From Prevotella merdae (GTDB taxonomy: Bacteria; Bacteroidota; Bacteroidia; Bacteroidales; Bacteroidaceae), in the NCBI RefSeq assembly GCF_900290275.1, contig NZ_LT985326.1, positions 12,335 through 76,334 of the forward strand: DNA of 64,000 bases. Direction: 5' to 3'. A program made the position numbers and the translations under genes. The notes beneath the pieces were generated by a model, which made no database searches, was not told the origin of the DNA, and worked only from the letters and a program-made list of their open reading frames with translations. This document shows, piece by piece, positions 35,137 to 43,028 of the stretch. Every line of letters begins with the position of its first letter. The first letter of the stretch is position 1.

Positions 35137-36200
35137 CTGCGTCTTGGTTTGTACTTTTTCTTGTCCTTGTCGTCATCATCAGAACGTGACGAACCACCAC
35201 CTCCGCCAACTGACGAAACGGCATGAGGTTGAAGCACTAACTCTGCAACCGCTCCTACAACATCAGACATGCCAATAGAAGTATTATCATCTGTGTCATT
35301 AGCAGTTGGAGTGCTTTCTTCGTCTGCAATAGATACGCTTGTCCCATTGTCTGAATTTAGGGAAGAAGACGATGTGAAATAGGACGAGGACTTTGCATTA
35401 TCCATGCCATTTGCCACCTTGTTTTCCGTGTAGCTTTCGTTTCCGATATTCTCCACAGCACCGACAGCTTTTCGTTCATCAGTCAGTATCTTTTGAATAT
35501 TTCCCAAGGTAAGACTTCTGTCTATCCTGCCGCCAGAGAATGTGACATTGCCATCAGAGAAAGAAATCCCTTTGACACTTCCGTCCGCCCTGTGTATCAA
35601 GTCCATAGTTATACCTTTCTTGGAAAGAGCCTGTCTAAGGCTATCCCAAGTACGACAGTCTTTCAATGCTGCGGTAATGAGGTCATACATTCTGTACTTG
35701 GAGGCATCCTTGCCTTTCAGTCGCTCACGGTTCACATTCTTCTTGCCTTTGCCAAATGTCAAGCCGTATTCCCTTGTGAGTGCCTTGGTGATGGCTGCTG
35801 ACTTCTTGAAGTTGCTGTCACCAGTGATTGCGTTGCCGTCATTATCCACCCTGTTGTACACAATGTGAACATGGTCGTGCGCCTTGTCGTGGTGACGGAA
35901 GATGACAAACTGGGTGTTCACTATCCCCATTCTCTGGAGATACTTCCTTGATATTTCCGCTATCAGTTCGTCACTCATTCGCTTGTAATCCTCTGGTGAA
36001 AAGCTCAGAGAAATATGCCCGACATACGCTTTGAGTGTCGGGCGAGCCTTGGCTTGAATGTTGAAACTGGCGACAATCGACTTGTTGGTAGAAAGGTCAA
36101 CACCTTCTGATGCGATGATGTTCGTGTCCTTGTTCTTGATGTCGTTGGCGTATGAGACCAATCCACCAAAGCCCTTGCCCTGCTTAATCTTTGCTATCAT
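35133..36200 (-). CDS. relaxase/mobilization protein (MOBP-like) of IME2
   Basis: This 355-residue protein has the Relaxase domain (about 1-200) with the three-His motif in RHHDKAHDHVHIVYNRVD (H108, H110, H112). An N-terminal FGGLVSYAND (Tyr17) is a candidate nicking Tyr. TFGKGKKNVNRERLKGKDAS and SKKGITMDLIHRADGSVKGI form the DNA-binding extension typical of Bacteroides BmgA/MobB-type relaxases. The tail is Ser/Asp/Gly-rich. MobC lies 3 bases upstream, and the membrane accessory gene overlaps its stop. Confidence 0.88.
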   Translation of the reverse strand: MIAKIKQGKGFGGLVSYANDIKNKDTNIIASEGVDLSTNKSIVASFNIQAKARPTLKAYVGHISLSFSPEDYKRMSDELIAEISRKYLQRMGIVNTQFVIFRHHDKAHDHVHIVYNRVDNDGNAITGDSNFKKSAAITKALTREYGLTFGKGKKNVNRERLKGKDASKYRMYDLITAALKDCRTWDSLRQALSKKGITMDLIHRADGSVKGISFSDGNVTFSGGRIDRSLTLGNIQKILTDERKAVGAVENIGNESYTENKVANGMDNAKSSSYFTSSSSLNSDNGTSVSIADEESTPTANDTDDNTSIGMSDVVGAVAELVLQPHAVSSVGGGGGSSRSDDDDKDKKKYKPRRR

Positions 36201-36203
36201 AGA

Positions 36204-36575
36204 CTATAACTGTTCGTTGATTTTGATGATAATCTCACTGATGGACTGTGCCAGCCGTTTGTTCTCGTCTGCCACAGCCAAGCCACCATGAATGTGTCCG
36301 AGGTGTGCCAGTTGGTTCAAGTTGTTTGCCATGCCCGAAAGGTCACGGATGTACTTCGTGAGTTCCCTTGAAATCGGCTCTTTGACATAGCCGTTTACAG
36401 CAAGATTATATACCAAGGTGGACAGCGGAGTGTTGTCTCTCCTCTGTATGCGGAGCAACTTTCGGTAGTTGGCATCGTCAAAATACACCTTCACAGGGTG
36501 GGTGCGCTGCGTTCCTTTCGGCTGTTTCGGGCGACCGCCTCTTTTCTTATGTTCTGTTGATGTTGGGGATGTCAT
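36204..36575 (-). CDS. MobC-like relaxosome protein of IME2
   Basis: This 123-residue protein starts with a basic AT-hook-like stretch (KKRGGRPKQPKGTQRTHPVK). It has a ribbon-helix-helix-like region (VYFDDANYRKLLRIQRRDNT) and the MobC signature region SGMANNLNQLAHLGHIHGG. It binds oriT and helps the relaxase nick. It is first of the mob operon, with the candidate oriT immediately upstream. Confidence 0.85.
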   Translation of the reverse strand: MTSPTSTEHKKRGGRPKQPKGTQRTHPVKVYFDDANYRKLLRIQRRDNTPLSTLVYNLAVNGYVKEPISRELTKYIRDLSGMANNLNQLAHLGHIHGGLAVADENKRLAQSISEIIIKINEQL

Positions 36576-36823
36576 TGTCCTATCGTGTCTGAAGCACCTG
36601 TGCGGACACTCCCGGCTTGTGAGCCGTGGTTTTGTGGTACACTAAACCTATACTTGCTCCCCAACATCCCCAATAATCAAAGATACGCTTGGCGGTTCGA
36701 CTGACCTACAAGAGATAGATTTGCCAACAGCCTTGCCGTAAGGTGAAGCTATGGCGAACTTAGGGAAGAAAAGAAGCAAGGCTCTCAGAGAATGTCTTGA
36801 CTGGTGCTGTGGTGTTACAAATG
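36576..36823. other. candidate oriT/mob promoter region of IME2
   Basis: 248 bases between the mob operon and the excisionase-like gene. It contains CGGCTTGTGAGCCG (hairpin, about 36613), CCTTGCCGTAAGG (about 36732) and an AAGCACCT...GAGCC arrangement also seen in the IME1 gap. The position is that of oriT in related mobilizable elements. The nic site is not identifiable here. Confidence 0.4.
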
Positions 36824-37132
36824 TTACTTCTTGGCTCTGTCATTGAGTATCTTCTGAATGTCCGACAAGGCAAACAGACGCTGCCGTCCCATCTTGGCAG
36901 GGACAAGATAGCCTGACTTCGCCCAAGACCATAAAGTGGTGGCGCATACACGGCACATTTTGGCTGCTTCCTCTGCGGTCAGCCATTTCTCCTCGTCGGG
37001 ATTGTTTGCCAGTTCCATTGCCTTGATCTCCTGCGACTTTGTTATAAGTCGATCGGCAAAGGTGACCAGATCCTCGGAGGTCACTTCTACCTTGAAGTGC
37101 GCTCCATTCTGTATCATTGAGTATAAATCCAT
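36824..37132 (-). CDS. excisionase-like HTH protein of IME2
   Basis: A 102-residue product from ATG 37132 (MDLYSMIQNGAHFKVEVTSE). The C-terminal HTH_17 domain reads WLTAEEAAKMCRVCATTLWS, followed by WAKSGYLVPAKMGRQRLFAL. The SGYLVPxKxGRxxLF wing is typical of excisionase/MerR-like proteins of Bacteroides elements. It lies 41 bases after the integrase stop and probably directs excision. Confidence 0.8.
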   Translation of the reverse strand: MDLYSMIQNGAHFKVEVTSEDLVTFADRLITKSQEIKAMELANNPDEEKWLTAEEAAKMCRVCATTLWSWAKSGYLVPAKMGRQRLFALSDIQKILNDRAKK

Positions 37133-37173
37133 ATTATTCCTTTCTTTTGATTGTTGTGTGAATACGTGAACCA

Positions 37174-38499
37174 TCAACCGATAAGGTCAACAAGTCCACG
37201 CTTTATGTCATCATCTATTGTTCGGTATCGTGCGAACGCTCGGCTTCCGTTGGCGTGACCAGACATAGAGGAAATCAAATTCGGGTCTTGCACTTGCTTG
37301 TAGAGATTTCCGATGAAAGTTCTTCGGGCAGCATGGGAAGTGGCAACTTCGCATATCGGTCGCATCTCGTTCTGTCGGGTCTGAGGGTTGAGTATCGGCA
37401 CTTTCCTGTCAAGATGTGCCAGTTCCATGACCGCACGGACAGCCTTGTTGAAGTCTGCCACGTTGTAGTGTGGAAACAGCGAAAGGGTCGGTCTGTCTTT
37501 GTATCTGTCATAGATAGCGAGAGCTTTCTCTGTAAGAGGAACACGGACGGTTCTTCCGTCGTGATTCTTGGTCTTCTGCGGAAGATACTCCACCACACCG
37601 TCTATGACATTCTCCTTTTTGAGGTTGAGCAGGTCACCGAAACGGCAACCGAGGAAGCACTGGAAGACGAACATATCTCGGAACGTAGCCAAGTGCGGAT
37701 TGTCCGAAAGGTCAAGTTCGTAAAGACAATCACGCTCCTCTATGCTGATATACCAAGGAGTTCCATATACGGCTTTTGGCATTTCAAACTGTAGAAACGG
37801 ATTGTTGGTGGTGATGCCACGATGTATGCACCACATGAAGACTGTCCGCAGGCGTGCGAAGTTGGAGTGCAGCGTGTTGTCTGAACGCACGGCTTGCGTC
37901 ACAGACTTTGCCGCATTTCTGTACAGATATGGGTATAACTTGACATACTCATGCTCATGCACCAAGAACTGGTAGAAGTCTTCCAAATCTTCTGCTGTAG
38001 TATTGTCAATGCCCATTACATAGTCGGTGCGTTTCTTCACGGTCTTCTGGTATTGTTCGAAGCGTTCTATCTTCCCGATATTGGCACGTATTACGGATGC
38101 CTGTCTTTTCTCAAAGCCTTTTGCCTGAATGTATTGCTCCACAAGCACCGACAACCTTGTCTCCTGGCATTGGTTGTCTTTCAACTTGTAGGCATTGGGA
38201 TGATGGAAGACGAATATCACACGTTTCAGCCATTCTGCGGTTGCCCCTATATAGTATTCTTTTGATATGAGTCTCTTCAAGTCAAGAATGGCATCATTAA
38301 GCTGCTGTCTCTCGCTATCCTTTACCAAAGCTATGCGCTGTTTGTAACTCTGACGCTTGGAATCCCAATGGTTGGGATTGATGGTCAGTTCGCTCGCACA
38401 CTTGATGTCACATTTCTCGTCACGGACACGGAAATATATTGTAGCCTTGTCTTTGGCTGATGTCTTGCGTATAAAAGCGGTTACGTTCATAATCGTCAC
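37174..38499 (-). CDS. tyrosine integrase 1 of IME2
   Basis: This 441-residue recombinase begins (from the second ATG, 38490) MNVTAFIRKTSAKDKATIYF, the arm-binding fold of the Bacteroides phage_int_SAM_5 type. Catalytic residues are in QCFLGCRFGDLLNL (Arg), ATSHAARRTFIGN (HxAR), SMSGHANGSRAF (His) and ARYRTID (Tyr). It overlaps the stop-proximal end of the upstream integrase by 4 bases (38496-38499), so the two are co-translated. It is closely related to that integrase, implying tandem duplication followed by divergence. Confidence 0.88.
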   Translation of the reverse strand: MTIMNVTAFIRKTSAKDKATIYFRVRDEKCDIKCASELTINPNHWDSKRQSYKQRIALVKDSERQQLNDAILDLKRLISKEYYIGATAEWLKRVIFVFHHPNAYKLKDNQCQETRLSVLVEQYIQAKGFEKRQASVIRANIGKIERFEQYQKTVKKRTDYVMGIDNTTAEDLEDFYQFLVHEHEYVKLYPYLYRNAAKSVTQAVRSDNTLHSNFARLRTVFMWCIHRGITTNNPFLQFEMPKAVYGTPWYISIEERDCLYELDLSDNPHLATFRDMFVFQCFLGCRFGDLLNLKKENVIDGVVEYLPQKTKNHDGRTVRVPLTEKALAIYDRYKDRPTLSLFPHYNVADFNKAVRAVMELAHLDRKVPILNPQTRQNEMRPICEVATSHAARRTFIGNLYKQVQDPNLISSMSGHANGSRAFARYRTIDDDIKRGLVDLIG

Positions 38500-39809
38500 T
38501 TTATAAGGTTGATAATTTCACGTTTCATGTCATCGTCTATGGTGCGGTATCGGGCGAATGCTCGGCTGTTAGGAGCATGTCCTGTGAGAGAAGCCACCAA
38601 CGCCTGGTCTTTGACATGCTTGTAGATGTTCGCTATAAAGGTTCTTCGTGCGACATGGCTTGTAGCCACCTCATACAAAGGCTTCATTTCCTCTTGCCGT
38701 GTTAGCGGATTGAGAACTGGCACCATGCGGTTGACACCAGAGAGTTCAAGAACAAACTGGATAGCCAAGTTGTAGAAATGCTCATCCAACAAAGGGAACA
38801 TTCTCGGGCTGTACTTCTCGTACTTCGCCAGTATATTCAATGCCTTGCCGCATAGGGGAACACGGACTACCTCTGTCTTGCCTTTGTTGAGGTTCTTGCT
38901 CGGTATGTATTCCAAGAAATCCCCAACGACATTCTCTCTTGTTAAAGCGAACAAATCGCCAACACGACAACCAACAAGACAGTGGAACACAAACATATCC
39001 CTTGCCAGTTCGATACGTGGACTGATTGAGAGGTCTCTGTGCAGCACTTGGTCACGTTCCTCAATGGTGAGGTAGTAAGGGATGCCGTACACATGCTTGT
39101 CCACCTTGACCGTTCGAAATGAGGTGTCAGTGGTGTAGCCTTTCTTCACGCACCAGTTCAAGAACGCCTTTAACCTTGTTCCTCCACTAAAGGCGGAATT
39201 GGCAGATGATGGCTTCATTGTATTGCGGTAAATCTCAAATCGGCTGAAGAAGTCGGGATTGTTGGCGAAGTATGTGTATTCCTCAGTGATATACTTCATA
39301 AAGCGCTCTAACTCGTCCGCTCCAAAATTCTCGATACGAAGAACAAAGTCCTTACGACCTTCCATTTCCTTTTGCCATGCCTCATAGCGGTGAAGTCTAC
39401 GGAATATGGATGTGATAGCACATTTGCTTTCCGCTCCATTCTTTACCTCTCTCAAATACTGCTCGGCTCTGTCAAAGAAACCAGTCTTGGTGTTGTCAAT
39501 GTCCTCATGCTCCTTTCCCTGCTTGTCGGGATTGAAATAGTTATCTACAATATGGTGCAGGAAGTCAAGTGTACAGCCTGTGTGATATTCTTTGCCGACC
39601 AAAAGAAGAATGTCTGCGAGTTGTCTGTTGAACTTGTCCTTCACTTCTTGAGGCACATTGCTTTCTTTTGAATAGCCAGGCACGGATGCGTCATAATGGA
39701 TAGGGTCAATATACAAGTTTGTGGATATTTTGTAATCAACGTCCTTTCCGTCTCTCAACCTTACATAAACGGCAGAATTACTCTTGCGAAAATACGGTAT
39801 AATCTTCAT
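38496..39809 (-). CDS. tyrosine integrase 2 of IME2
   Basis: A 437-residue product if started at ATG 39809 (MKIIPYFRKSNSAVYVRLRD), which aligns with the start of its tandem partner; an upstream ATG at 39863 adds 18 residues. Catalytic residues are in HCLVGCRVGDLFAL (Arg), ATSHVARRTFIAN (HxAR), SLTGHAPNSRAF (His) and ARYRTID (Tyr). It is the gene nearest the right end of IME2, 230 bases from the repeat. A 16-base sequence shared with IME1 lies between this gene and the end (39965-39980). Confidence 0.88.
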   Translation of the reverse strand: MKIIPYFRKSNSAVYVRLRDGKDVDYKISTNLYIDPIHYDASVPGYSKESNVPQEVKDKFNRQLADILLLVGKEYHTGCTLDFLHHIVDNYFNPDKQGKEHEDIDNTKTGFFDRAEQYLREVKNGAESKCAITSIFRRLHRYEAWQKEMEGRKDFVLRIENFGADELERFMKYITEEYTYFANNPDFFSRFEIYRNTMKPSSANSAFSGGTRLKAFLNWCVKKGYTTDTSFRTVKVDKHVYGIPYYLTIEERDQVLHRDLSISPRIELARDMFVFHCLVGCRVGDLFALTRENVVGDFLEYIPSKNLNKGKTEVVRVPLCGKALNILAKYEKYSPRMFPLLDEHFYNLAIQFVLELSGVNRMVPVLNPLTRQEEMKPLYEVATSHVARRTFIANIYKHVKDQALVASLTGHAPNSRAFARYRTIDDDMKREIINLIK

Positions 39810-39964
39810 CTCAAAAACAAATTTATGAATGTTCAAAACTGGGGTAATATTACCCTTTTTCAATGCAAAGATAATATGGTTCCCACAAATGTTCCCATAG
39901 AAATCAAACTTTATGCAAACCGATTAAGTATTATTATAATTCACTTTTACGCTGTAATTCATTG

Positions 39965-39980
39965 TGTATGAAGTGTTATT
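39965..39980. repeat. 16-base sequence shared with IME1 right end
   Basis: TGTATGAAGTGTTATT occurs here and at 31042-31057. In each IME it lies between the last integrase gene and the right end. It could be an arm-type integrase site or part of the integrase promoter. Confidence 0.45.
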
Positions 39981-40038
39981 GTTCGATAAGTATGATTTTA
40001 TGCAAGTATTATATTTAGTTGGATTTACCCCAAAATTG

Positions 40039-40048
40039 ATTTCCTCCG
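40039..40048. repeat. IME2 direct repeat, right copy (ATTTCCTCCG)
   Basis: Identical to 31485-31494. It lies inside traE codons just after the N-terminal piece. Confidence 0.88.
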
Positions 40049-40214
40049 TCACTGTTGTAAGCGCGGTGGTACCTGCCGTATAGTCACCAGCCGAGTTCTG
40101 CGCCATGGCAATGCCACCGCCCACAAGGAGCATCAATGCCAATGTCTTCAAGCGTCCTGAAGAGAGAACACTCTTGGCGGTCTTCTTCAGATAGTTTGTT
40201 GTTTTCTTAAACAT
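40039..40214 (-). pseudogene. traE: traE fragment 1 of 3 (N-terminal 59 codons)
   Basis: The frame opens at ATG 40214 with a basic N-terminus and a signal/membrane segment (GRLKTLALMLLVGGGIAMAQ), then reads NSAGDYTAGTTALTTVTEEI up to the IME2 repeat. Beyond the repeat it continues for 37 unrelated codons of IME2. Joined to 31484-31364 and 21319-21230 it gives a complete 128-residue DUF4134/TraE protein, a small pilin- or VirB2-like membrane component. Confidence 0.92.
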
Positions 40215-40318
40215 TCTTTCTTGTTTTACTTGTTAATGATTCGTTTGGCAACACCTTATTATAATTATATAGAAAGGTGTTGTCGCTTTCACATGATATA
40301 CTCTTCTGCAGTTGAGTC

Positions 40319-40657
40319 TTAAATCTGGTAGCCAAAGAATGCCGGGAACAGGATGGATGCACCTATCATAAACAGACAGGCTCCTATCAGCGTCAGTATG
40401 GACTTGGTGACTCCATCTTCCCCTGTGTTCATCTTGATGTATATCTGCAAAGCGGATATAATCACCATCACAGCAGCGACGGCGTATGTCAGATACAGCA
40501 CATACAGCATCATCGTCACCACATAATCGTGCATTTCTGCCAGTGCGTCTGCTCCCCAGCTGTAGTCCACATTGCCACATTTGGCTGATGCGGACAGGGG
40601 GAGCAGCGCAAAGACAAAGGAACTTACTACATTCTTTATGATATGGCTAAATTTCAT
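40319..40657 (-). CDS. DUF4134 protein, intact TraE-like paralogue
   Basis: This 112-residue protein has a signal peptide (MKFSHIIKNVVSSFVFALLP, cleavage near SASA). Two membrane segments follow (LTYAVAAVMVIISALQIYIK and LTLIGACLFMIGASILFPAF), ending in FFGYQI. The C-terminal GACLFMIGASILFPAFFG parallels the traE end GACIFLVAAAQALPLFFG, so it is a paralogue one gene upstream of traE. Many Bacteroides elements carry two DUF4134 genes. It may be the main pilin-like subunit, but whether it can replace the broken traE is unknown. It overlaps the preceding gene by 11 bases. Confidence 0.85.
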   Translation of the reverse strand: MKFSHIIKNVVSSFVFALLPLSASAKCGNVDYSWGADALAEMHDYVVTMMLYVLYLTYAVAAVMVIISALQIYIKMNTGEDGVTKSILTLIGACLFMIGASILFPAFFGYQI

Positions 40658-41183
40658 CCTTGACTGGTATTGTTTTGATGTTTGGTTGTCCTGGCTTTGT
40701 CTCGCCTTGTCTCAATAGGCTCTCCGTAAAGTCGTCCTGCCATAGTCCGTCTATCCATATGGGAGAAGTGGACTCCATCTGTCCATCCATCTTTTCCTGC
40801 AACGACTCGGCTGCGTTCTTCGGTTTCTGTTGGTTGACATCATTTTCTTCGTCTTCATCAACATCATCTTCTCTGCCAGAAGAATCCGTACCAGGAGGAC
40901 AACCATTCGTTCCGTTACTCTCTGTTCCCATGCCATAGTCCTCATCGTATGATGTGCCGTCTTGGAAACCTGTGTCGTATTGCTTGTCGGCAACACTAAA
41001 GCCACCATCACTTTCGTTGACGGCTACTGCGGCTTCCTCTTCCGTTATGTTGCTAATGTCAAACACTTCCTCGTTGCTCTTGGCTTCTTCCTTCTTACCA
41101 TACAGGTCTCTCGTTATCATCACCGCATAGTAGATAGCGTATGCAATGGTAAGGCTGATGGCGAATATCAAAAATGAACTCAT
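40647..41183 (-). CDS. membrane-anchored acidic transfer protein
   Basis: This 178-residue protein has one N-terminal membrane segment (FLIFAISLTIAYAIYYAVMI, about 4-23) and a long acidic, probably disordered cytoplasmic region (DSSGREDDVDEDEENDVNQQ). A more ordered C-terminus (SPIWIDGLWQDDFTESLLRQ) follows. It is first in the traE-side block and overlaps the DUF4134 gene by 11 bases. The position fits TraC/TraD-type conjugative transposon proteins, but sequence alone does not settle the name. Confidence 0.6.
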   Translation of the reverse strand: MSSFLIFAISLTIAYAIYYAVMITRDLYGKKEEAKSNEEVFDISNITEEEAAVAVNESDGGFSVADKQYDTGFQDGTSYDEDYGMGTESNGTNGCPPGTDSSGREDDVDEDEENDVNQQKPKNAAESLQEKMDGQMESTSPIWIDGLWQDDFTESLLRQGETKPGQPNIKTIPVKDEI

Positions 41184-41404
41184 ATAATACTTTGTTTTAT
41201 TGATGATTTATACTCTATGCAGTGGCAAAAGTGCCAGTTGCGAGTGCAAAGTAAAGAGTAAAATCCGACATAAAAGAATTTTGTAAAGTATGGTCGCCAA
41301 AGTTTAAGATATATTCAATTTATAACTATATATCATACTCTCAATCATACTTTAATCAGTTTATTCTGTTAGTTTTCGCATGTTTGGCAAAAGGGCATAA
41401 AAAA

Positions 41405-41425
41405 AGCCCTCCGAATGGGAGAGCT
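41405..41425 (-). terminator. intrinsic terminator after abiE genes
   Basis: On the minus strand AGCTCTCC pairs with GGAGGGCT (one mismatch) around CATT and is followed by TTTTTTT. It lies 24 bases past the abiEii-like stop. Confidence 0.75.
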
Positions 41426-41448
41426 TGATAAGGCATATCGTAATACCT

Positions 41449-42303
41449 TTATTTTTCCATGTATAGTTTCAGTTCCTGAGTGATATATGTCCAAACTTCT
41501 TGGAAGGTTAGTGGCTCCTTGAATTTGATTTTCTTCAAATAACTATTCCACATAATATTTCGTTTGGCATCTGTCGCAAAAGAATCCTCGAAAAGGCTAT
41601 AATCCGTAGAGATGGCGGTGCCTCTGTTCTCAAACGTGGCTGTGATGGCTTCTTGCAATGTGTTCAAGTCAATATTTCCTGCTTTGAGTATTCTGTACAC
41701 ATCAAAGAAGTCTTTCATGCGGCTGTTTTCTGTCGCATGGTCTATCATTGCCTGATACTTTTCAGCCACCACGGTCTCTAAAGAGTAAGCCAAGATGTCA
41801 ACTTCTGGCAATGTGTCCAGCAACACCGGATAAGAAAGATCAACAGGCGCAGGTGTTATTATGTCGCCAAAGCCTACATCCATGGAAATGACTTGGCTTG
41901 CCGTGTCAAGTCCTACCTTGACATGCACTCGCACACCATTATATTCTTTTTTGAGCGTGATTTCTTCTACACTAATGCTGTCCTTGTCAAAGACAACTCC
42001 GTCTTCCAGACATTCTATGTCGCATAAATTTCGGAATGTCTCCTTGATATTGTCCAACTCACGGCTAATCTGTTGACCAAGGAAGTCTATGTCCAATGTT
42101 GGTCTTGCTTTCAAATGCTCATGGGCATACAGTAATGCACCACCTTTCAATATGAAGCGTTCTTTGTATGGACTTACCGACAGACGGTATAACAGACGCT
42201 CCTGAAAGTATCGTGTCAATATCGATTGGTAGAAAACATTCTCTTCTTTCGATATATTAAGCAGTTTCGCTCTTACTGAGCGAGCATAATTCTTCGTTGT
42301 CAT
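41449..42303 (-). CDS. abiEii: AbiEii-type nucleotidyltransferase toxin
   Basis: A 284-residue product from ATG 42303 (MTTKNYARSVRAKLLNISKE). The nucleotidyltransferase motif reads RFILKGGALLYAHEHLKARP then TLDIDFLG, i.e. KGG (53-55) and DxD (71-73). SLETVVAEKYQAMIDHATEN carries the conserved EK..A region of AbiEii/AbiGii toxins, followed by MKDFFDVY. These enzymes transfer nucleotides to tRNA acceptor ends and block growth during phage infection or plasmid loss. The AbiEi-like gene lies 10 bases upstream. I prefer this start over 42354, which would overlap that gene. Confidence 0.88.
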   Translation of the reverse strand: MTTKNYARSVRAKLLNISKEENVFYQSILTRYFQERLLYRLSVSPYKERFILKGGALLYAHEHLKARPTLDIDFLGQQISRELDNIKETFRNLCDIECLEDGVVFDKDSISVEEITLKKEYNGVRVHVKVGLDTASQVISMDVGFGDIITPAPVDLSYPVLLDTLPEVDILAYSLETVVAEKYQAMIDHATENSRMKDFFDVYRILKAGNIDLNTLQEAITATFENRGTAISTDYSLFEDSFATDAKRNIMWNSYLKKIKFKEPLTFQEVWTYITQELKLYMEK

Positions 42304-42313
42304 ATTTCTTGTT

Positions 42314-42898
42314 TTATAGTTCCATTTGTAGATATGTTCCCAATGTTTTGGCAACTCTCAGTTGTGAGGCATATTTCATCAGTTTGCTGACATTGCGGTC
42401 TCTGCGTTTAAGATATTCCTTTATAATCTCCGTACAGACATCTATGCCAATTTTGTTTCTATACTTTACAGCATCACAGACACATTTCTCAACATCATAT
42501 ATCCTCACCTTGAACCCCTCAATCTCTGTATTCGTAATTCCAAGGTTAAAGGCGGTATCACTCCAATGGTATAGTGTGATTGGGGGATAATCTGGAAGGG
42601 TGATTTTTCGGCCTCTTTTTATTGCAAGACAATATTCTTGTGGTACTTGTGTAGTCATCTGATAATGTGACCAAGCGGAATACAGACACAACACACCACC
42701 AGGAACAACCTTTTCCACATCAAGCATTTGACTTGCCAAATGGTCATCGGTTGCATACACACCTCTTTTTATTCTGGTGAGTTCGCCATTCTTGGCAGCT
42801 TGCAATACTTTATAGTATGCAGCTCTTCCTGCCATATCTTTTGCAGAGATATAGCCTTCAGATTTTGGATTTGTCATACACTTTTCCATGATTTGCAT
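42314..42898 (-). CDS. abiEi: AbiEi-type antitoxin/regulator
   Basis: This 194-residue protein has an N-terminal winged-helix region (SAKDMAGRAAYYKVLQAAKN through GELTRIKRGVYATDDHLASQ) typical of AbiEi. The C-terminal domain (IEGFKVRIYDVEKCVCDAVK through KYRNKIGIDVCTEIIKEYLK) follows the usual DP.KTICD-like pattern. AbiEi represses the operon and counteracts the AbiEii toxin as a type IV system. It is the first gene of the pair. The system probably defends or stabilises the conjugative element. Confidence 0.87.
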   Translation of the reverse strand: MQIMEKCMTNPKSEGYISAKDMAGRAAYYKVLQAAKNGELTRIKRGVYATDDHLASQMLDVEKVVPGGVLCLYSAWSHYQMTTQVPQEYCLAIKRGRKITLPDYPPITLYHWSDTAFNLGITNTEIEGFKVRIYDVEKCVCDAVKYRNKIGIDVCTEIIKEYLKRRDRNVSKLMKYASQLRVAKTLGTYLQMEL

Positions 42899-42911
42899 CT
42901 TTAATTCTGTA

Positions 42912-42919
42912 CAAAGTTA
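42912..42919 (-). promoter_or_regulatory. -7 box of abiE operon
   Basis: On the minus strand TAACTTTG matches TAnnTTTG and lies 14 bases before the abiEi-like ATG at 42898. The -33 element is not clear. Confidence 0.5.
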
Positions 42920-43028
42920 CTACATATTTTCAAAAGTGTAGTATGTTTGTACAAAAATCTACGCAAAAATCACGCAAACGATAGTTTTCTACGGAGAATA
43001 TTGACTTTCTCCGTAGAAAATTATCGCT

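Larger units (their letters stand above)
31495..40048. mobile_element. IME2: second integrative mobilizable element in traE
   Basis: 8,554 bp bounded by the 10-bp repeat. Contents from left: a HigBA-like toxin/antitoxin pair, a PstS-like lipoprotein, a small protein homologous to one in IME1, a membrane coiled-coil protein, a relaxase, a MobC-like protein, an excisionase-like HTH and two tandem tyrosine integrases at the right end. No mating-channel genes are present. It is inserted about 120 bp from IME1 in the same gene and the same orientation. Integrases and relaxase are of different subtypes from those of IME1, so this is a separate acquisition and not a duplication. Confidence 0.88.
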
